A stretch of DNA of 27,089 nucleotides from Anaerolineae bacterium (GTDB lineage Bacteria > Chloroflexota > Anaerolineae > B4-G1 > SLSP01). Made by a program: the position numbers and the translations under genes. This document shows positions 23,217 to 27,089 of the stretch, piece by piece (the first letter of the stretch is position 1; every line of letters begins with the position of its first letter). The stretch is taken from positions 1 through 27,089 of the forward strand of contig JAFGSL010000114.1 of assembly GCA_016934645.1 (NCBI GenBank). The letters run 5' to 3'. The notes below the pieces were generated by a model that made no database searches, was not told where the DNA came from, and saw only the letters and a list, made by a program, of their open reading frames with translations.

Positions 23217-24365
23217 TCAATCCAATCGCTTTTTGAAGGTGATCGCCGCCAGCCCCATAGTGGCGGTAACGTAAATCAACAGCGCGAGGACGTCATCCCA
23301 TAGAAATTCCACACCGATACCCTTGGTGATAATGCCACGCGCGATGCGGATGAAGTAGGTGAGGGGGATGAGGTTGCCGATAGCGCGCACGACAACCGGC
23401 ATGGGACTGCGTGGGTAGATGAAGCCAGTGAGTAATTGGCTGAACATCATCAACAAGGCGGTAAGTTGCTGTGCTTCCTTCTGCGTCCGCACGATGGTAG
23501 AGATCAGCAGTCCCAATCCCAGGCCAGAGCAGATAAAAAGGAAAGAAAGCCAGGCCAATAGCCACGGATCGCCGCGAAAGGGGACGCCGAACCAGAAGAC
23601 GCCAAGCAGCGTGATCATCACCTGGTCGATGATGACGAACAGGACGTTGGGCGCCAGCTTGCCGATGATCAGTTCCAGCGGACGCACTGGCGTTACCATA
23701 ATCTGTTCCATGGTGCCCAGCTCGTGCTCGCGCACCACGGATTGCGCTGTCATATTCACCGCCAGCACTTGTAGCAGCATCGCAATCAGTCCCGGCATAA
23801 TGAATACGAGATCGTTGCGATTGGGGTTGTAGAGCACGCGCGTCGAAGCTGTGATGGCTTGCGTTTGCATTTTCCCACCCAGACGGTTTACTTGTTGGGC
23901 AAGCAATTCCAGCGAGAATTCTTGGGACACGGCCAGCGCCGCGCTGTAGCCAGATTGGACGGAGAACGAGTCGGATCCATCGAGGATGACCAGCGCCTGG
24001 GCTTCGCCACGCTCGATCTCGGCGGCGAAGTTCGGCGGGATGAGCACGCCGGCCCGTGCGTTGCCACTGTCCAGGGCACGCAGCACATCGTTCTCGGTGG
24101 CGACATAGGATTGCACGTCGAAGTAGCCGGATGCGCGCAATGCATCGACGAAGTCCCGGCTCTGGCGATCGAGGCTCATATCGGCGACGACCGTTGGCAG
24201 GTTGTAGGCGGTCAGGCTGACGGCGTAGGCAAAGAGCAACAGTTGGATCAGCGGCATGCCGAGGATCAGCGCCAGTGTGCGCCGATCCCGCAAACGCTGG
24301 ATCATTTCTTTCCGCATCACCGCGGTGATGCGGCGTAGCCCGTTCGCCCAATGTCCGTGTCGCAT
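23217..24365 (-). CDS. ABC-2 type permease (fourth in transcript order)
   Basis: A 382-residue protein of the ABC2_membrane_3 type: first TM at about 31-50, a large outer domain (about 51-182) with DGSDSFSVQSGYSAA, then five TM segments (about 185-375). The cytosolic coupling motif is RE-HELGTMEQIMVTP (212-225) followed by RPLELIIGK. The last outer loop has YPRSPMPVVVRAIGNLIPLTYF. It is homologous to the three other permeases. The start at 24365 is 15 bases from the preceding permease stop; TTGAGGG is a distant Shine-Dalgarno. An internal start at Met17 is possible. Translation is probably coupled to the upstream gene. The substrate is unknown. Confidence 0.9.
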   Translation of the reverse strand: MRHGHWANGLRRITAVMRKEMIQRLRDRRTLALILGMPLIQLLLFAYAVSLTAYNLPTVVADMSLDRQSRDFVDALRASGYFDVQSYVATENDVLRALDSGNARAGVLIPPNFAAEIERGEAQALVILDGSDSFSVQSGYSAALAVSQEFSLELLAQQVNRLGGKMQTQAITASTRVLYNPNRNDLVFIMPGLIAMLLQVLAVNMTAQSVVREHELGTMEQIMVTPVRPLELIIGKLAPNVLFVIIDQVMITLLGVFWFGVPFRGDPWLLAWLSFLFICSGLGLGLLISTIVRTQKEAQQLTALLMMFSQLLTGFIYPRSPMPVVVRAIGNLIPLTYFIRIARGIITKGIGVEFLWDDVLALLIYVTATMGLAAITFKKRLD

Positions 24366-24380
24366 ACCTTTGTGTGGCCC

Positions 24381-25514
24381 TCAATCCAGGTTCGATTTGA
24401 ACGACCGGGTGGCGAGGAGCAGAATCCCGCCGACATAGAGCATCAGGACGAGTATCTGTTCCCACAAATATGTCGCGCCGATGCCTTTGGTGATGATCCC
24501 TCGCGCGATAGGGACGAAGTACGTGAGTGGGAAGAGGTTGCCGATTGCTCGAATCACGGGTGGCATCAGGTAACGCGGGAACATGAAACCGCCCAATACT
24601 AGCCCGATAAGCATCAACATCATGGCTGTTTGTTGCGACTGCTTTTGATTCTGCGAAATAGCCGAGACCAGCAATCCCATGCCCAACCCGGAAAGGATGT
24701 ACAGGCCTGCCAGCCCGAAGAAGAGCCAGAAATCGCCCTGGAATGGCACGTCGAACCAGAACACCCCGAGCGCCAGAATCGTGAGTATATTGATGATGGC
24801 GATGACGATGTTGGGTGCGATTTTTCCGATCAGCAGCTCGACAGGCCGGATGGGCGACACCAAGACTTGCTCGATGGTGCCGGTCTCGCGCTCGCGCACG
24901 ACCGCCGCGGCGGTGAGGGTGATCGATTGTGTTTGCAGGATAACCGACACGATCCCCGGGATCAGGAACCACAGATCGGACAGATTGGGGTTGTAGAGGA
25001 TGCGCACGCACGTGTCCAACGGCAAAAGCTTCTCCACACTGGTCAGACGGCCGGCCCGCACCAGCTTGGAGACCAGCACCTCCGTCGAGTGGCGCTGGGC
25101 GATGGCGGTAATGGCGTTGTACGCCGTCTGCGACGTGAACACGTCCGAACCGTCCACCAATAGCAAAACTTGGGCCGCGCCGCGCTCCACATCCGCCGCA
25201 AAACCGGGTTGGACGACGATGCCGGCCTGGGCACGCCCCGCGTCGATAGCCTGGACGGCTTGTGCCTCGCCGGCGACGTAATCGATAGCGTCGAAATAGC
25301 CCGAAACGGTTAATGCCTGGACGAAGGCGCGACTGCCATGATCCAGGCTCTGATCGGCCACGACCAACGGCATATGCTGCACGTCGGTGCGGATGGCATA
25401 GCCGAAGATCAGCAGTTGCACGACCGGTAAGCCCAGTTGAATGATGAGCGTCCGGTGATCCCGCAGCGTCTGGATGAATTCCTTTTGGATGACGGCCCAT
25501 ATCCGTTTTAGCAT
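24381..25514 (-). CDS. ABC-2 type permease (third in transcript order)
   Basis: A 377-residue protein with the same layout as its neighbours: TM1 about 23-42, outer domain 43-180 with DGSDVFTSQTAYNAITAIAQ, then TM segments from about 182. The coupling motif is RERETGTIEQVLVSPIRPVELLIGK region 207-231, and the last outer loop is FPRYLMPPVIRAIGNLFPLTYF. It differs from the adjacent copies at the C-terminus (SFKSNLD) and in an extra segment near 150-170 (VRAGRLTSVEKLLPLDTC). It lies 54 bases after the preceding permease gene; no terminator separates them. Confidence 0.9.
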   Translation of the reverse strand: MLKRIWAVIQKEFIQTLRDHRTLIIQLGLPVVQLLIFGYAIRTDVQHMPLVVADQSLDHGSRAFVQALTVSGYFDAIDYVAGEAQAVQAIDAGRAQAGIVVQPGFAADVERGAAQVLLLVDGSDVFTSQTAYNAITAIAQRHSTEVLVSKLVRAGRLTSVEKLLPLDTCVRILYNPNLSDLWFLIPGIVSVILQTQSITLTAAAVVRERETGTIEQVLVSPIRPVELLIGKIAPNIVIAIINILTILALGVFWFDVPFQGDFWLFFGLAGLYILSGLGMGLLVSAISQNQKQSQQTAMMLMLIGLVLGGFMFPRYLMPPVIRAIGNLFPLTYFVPIARGIITKGIGATYLWEQILVLMLYVGGILLLATRSFKSNLD

Positions 25515-25568
25515 CTAAATGACTCGCAGTTCCAATTGTTTCTGCCAGTCTACCACAGTTTTTCTCTC

Positions 25569-26705
25569 TCAATCCAACCTCGTCTTGAACGTCGCTGATG
25601 AAAGGATGACGATGATCGTCCCATAAACAACCAACGCGAGGACATCTTCCCACATAAACGCCAATCCCACGCCTTTGGTAATGACGCCGCGCGCAATGCG
25701 GATGAAGTAGGTCGCCGGGATCAGGTTCCCGACGGCGCGCACGACCGGCGGCATCGTCGAACGCGGGTAGATCAGGCCGGTTAGCAGCATCGTGACCATC
25801 ATCAGCATGGCCGAGATCTGCTGCGCCTGTTTCTGGTTTTTGGAGACCGTGGAGAGCAGTAGTCCCATGCCCAGACCGGAGACGATGAAAAGGAGTGAGA
25901 GCCAGCTAAATAGCCAGAGCGATCCCTGGAAGGGCACCTTAAACCAATAGACACCAAGTAGGATGATGATAATGAGATCGACCGCGATCAGGCCGACAGG
26001 TGGTACGATCTTGCCGATGATCAATTCCACAGGCCGCGTCGGCGTAACCAGGATTTGCTCTATCGTGCCTAACTCACGCTCGCGGACGACGGACATCACT
26101 GTAGCGTTGACGCCGATGAGTTGCAGCAACATCGCCGCCAGGCCGGGGATCAGGAAGACGATTTCGTCGATGTTGGGATTGTAGAGGATGCGCGTGCTCG
26201 TACTGATGGGGAGTTGCCCAAGCCCGGCCATGCCCATCCGTTCGGCAGTTTGCAGCATCAACGCCATCCCATGCACCTGGGCAATTGCCGTCGCCGCGCT
26301 GTATCCCGATTGCACCACGAACGAATCGGAGCCGTCGATAATGATGAGCGCCTGCGCCGTGCCGCGCTCGACCTGGCTCGCGAAATCCGGCGGAATGACC
26401 AGGCCTACACTTGCTTGGTCTTCATCGATGGCGCGGATGACGGCATTTTCGTCGTCCACGTACTGGACGACGTCGAAGAAACCGGAGACTTCGAGCGCAT
26501 TGATGAAGGCGCGGCTGCTGGAGTCGTAACTCATATCGGCGACCGCTGTGGGCAAGTGGTCGAGCGTCATGTCGCCGACGTAGGCGAAAAGGAACAGTTC
26601 GAGAACGGGCATAAGGATGATCATCAGCAAAGTCGGCCAGTCCCGGATCATTTGGATGGTCTCCTTTTTGATGATGGCGAATAAGCGCTGCCAATTGAAT
26701 GTCAT
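25569..26705 (-). CDS. ABC-2 type permease (second in transcript order)
   Basis: A 378-residue paralog. TM1 is at about 25-43; the outer domain (about 44-185) contains DGSDSFVVQSGYSAATAIAQ, closely matching the fourth permease. The coupling motif is RERELGTIEQILVTP, followed by TRPVELIIGK. The last loop is YPRSTMPPVVRAVGNLIPATYF and the end is TFKTRLD. The strong likeness to the fourth permease suggests a duplication of one pair into four. Upstream in the transcript lies a 135-base gap holding a nested palindrome, so this gene may be under extra post-transcriptional control. Confidence 0.9.
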   Translation of the reverse strand: MTFNWQRLFAIIKKETIQMIRDWPTLLMIILMPVLELFLFAYVGDMTLDHLPTAVADMSYDSSSRAFINALEVSGFFDVVQYVDDENAVIRAIDEDQASVGLVIPPDFASQVERGTAQALIIIDGSDSFVVQSGYSAATAIAQVHGMALMLQTAERMGMAGLGQLPISTSTRILYNPNIDEIVFLIPGLAAMLLQLIGVNATVMSVVRERELGTIEQILVTPTRPVELIIGKIVPPVGLIAVDLIIIILLGVYWFKVPFQGSLWLFSWLSLLFIVSGLGMGLLLSTVSKNQKQAQQISAMLMMVTMLLTGLIYPRSTMPPVVRAVGNLIPATYFIRIARGVITKGVGLAFMWEDVLALVVYGTIIVILSSATFKTRLD

Positions 26706-26729
26706 CGTTTTTGTCTCTCTAAGTTGTCA

Positions 26730-26825
26730 AGACTACAAAAGTCTGAGTGTATACTGCAAATTGCAGATCGATTGTTCCACGCGAGTCTTTGTTCAGTCCC
26801 AGGTCGCGTGAGACTTTTGTAGTCT
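26730..26825. repeat. 96-base nested palindromic element between permease genes
   Basis: AGACTACAAAAGTCT (26730-26744) and AGACTTTTGTAGTCT (26811-26825) are perfect 15-bp inverted ends, each also a small hairpin by itself. Inside are CTGCAA-A-TTGCAG (26754-26766) and CACGCGA (26778-26784) pairing with TCGCGTG (26804-26810). This could be a miniature repeat element or a structured RNA leader. Confidence 0.8.
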
Positions 26826-26840
26826 GGCTCTTTGTGCATA

Positions 26841-27089
26841 TCATTCCAACCCCTGCCGGAACGCCTTGGAGGCGATCGCCATTACAATCACTGCGTAAGC
26901 CGTCATGCTGGCGATTGGAATCCATAGCGCCCCAGCTCCTACGCCTTTGCTGATGATACCGCGTGAGATCGGGATGAAATATGTCATCGGAAACAGCGCC
27001 CCCAGAGCTTGCAGCGCGGTTGGCATAGAGTTCCGGGGGAAAATATAGCCACCCAAAACGACGCCCAACAGCATGATCATCATCACCAA
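26841..27089 (-). CDS. ABC-2 type permease, C-terminal part (N-terminus beyond window)
   Basis: The minus frame is open from the right edge to a stop at 26841. The 83 residues seen match the C-terminal third of the neighbouring permeases: a TM segment (MMIMLLGVVLGGYIFP), the outer loop PRNSMPTALQALGALFPMTYF, ISRGIISKG, and a last TM segment ending KAFRQGLE. It is more diverged than the other three. It is the first permease gene in this window in transcript order, and the operon promoter lies beyond the edge. Confidence 0.85.
   Translation of the reverse strand: MVMMIMLLGVVLGGYIFPRNSMPTALQALGALFPMTYFIPISRGIISKGVGAGALWIPIASMTAYAVIVMAIASKAFRQGLE

Noticed and set aside
23293..25653. 786-codon minus-strand open frame across two permease genes
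   Set aside because: It is an alternative frame of the two real permeases; the product is Arg/His/Pro-rich low-complexity with no family features, as expected of a shadow in GC-rich DNA.

Overview
The window looks like part of a Chloroflexota chromosome, probably Anaerolineae-like. The reasons are the gene content (a 6-pyruvoyl-tetrahydropterin-synthase-related membrane giant with beta-sandwich tails, a beta-helix/DUF11 surface protein, ABC-2 export genes), a moderately high GC content, and the order rpsU, yqeY, pgpH, ybeY, dgkA, which resembles the Firmicutes/Chloroflexota housekeeping block. The taxonomic call is inference; no rRNA or marker comparison was possible.

Layout. Positions 1-2570 (minus) hold a secreted beta-helix protein with DUF11 repeats. 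It is open to the left edge and has no stop codon in the window. A 426-base divergent intergenic region follows, with two inverted repeats and promoters for both directions. Positions 2997-3930 (plus) hold an ArsR-type regulator overlapping a CDP-alcohol phosphatidyltransferase, closed by a terminator. Positions 4032-7322 encode a 1096-residue PTPS-related membrane protein, apparently from a leaderless transcript. After a 60-residue membrane protein comes a graveyard (7674-9669) with two broken relatives of that giant, one on each strand. A convergent TPR protein (9685-11049, minus) shares a compact divergent control region with a REC-Roadblock protein (11227-12273). Next come a GT39-like glycosyltransferase and the rpsU-yqeY and pgpH-ybeY-dgkA groups, each ended by a hairpin.

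From 18232 to the right edge everything is on the minus strand and forms one export locus. In transcription order it has four ABC-2 permeases (the first cut by the window edge), two ATPases and two HlyD-type periplasmic/adaptor proteins. The architecture is like YbhGFSR/RbbA-type exporters but with the ATPase halves split and the permeases doubled. One ATPase has lost its switch histidine, so the two ATPases probably form an asymmetric pair.

The most unusual layer lies outside the gene list. Tandem heptamers and octamers of several unrelated unit sequences occur at eight or more places. They often touch stop codons, and one lies in frame inside the PTPS-related gene. A 96-base nested palindrome with 15-bp perfect ends sits between two permease genes. 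These arrays resemble in style the heptameric STRR repeats of cyanobacteria.
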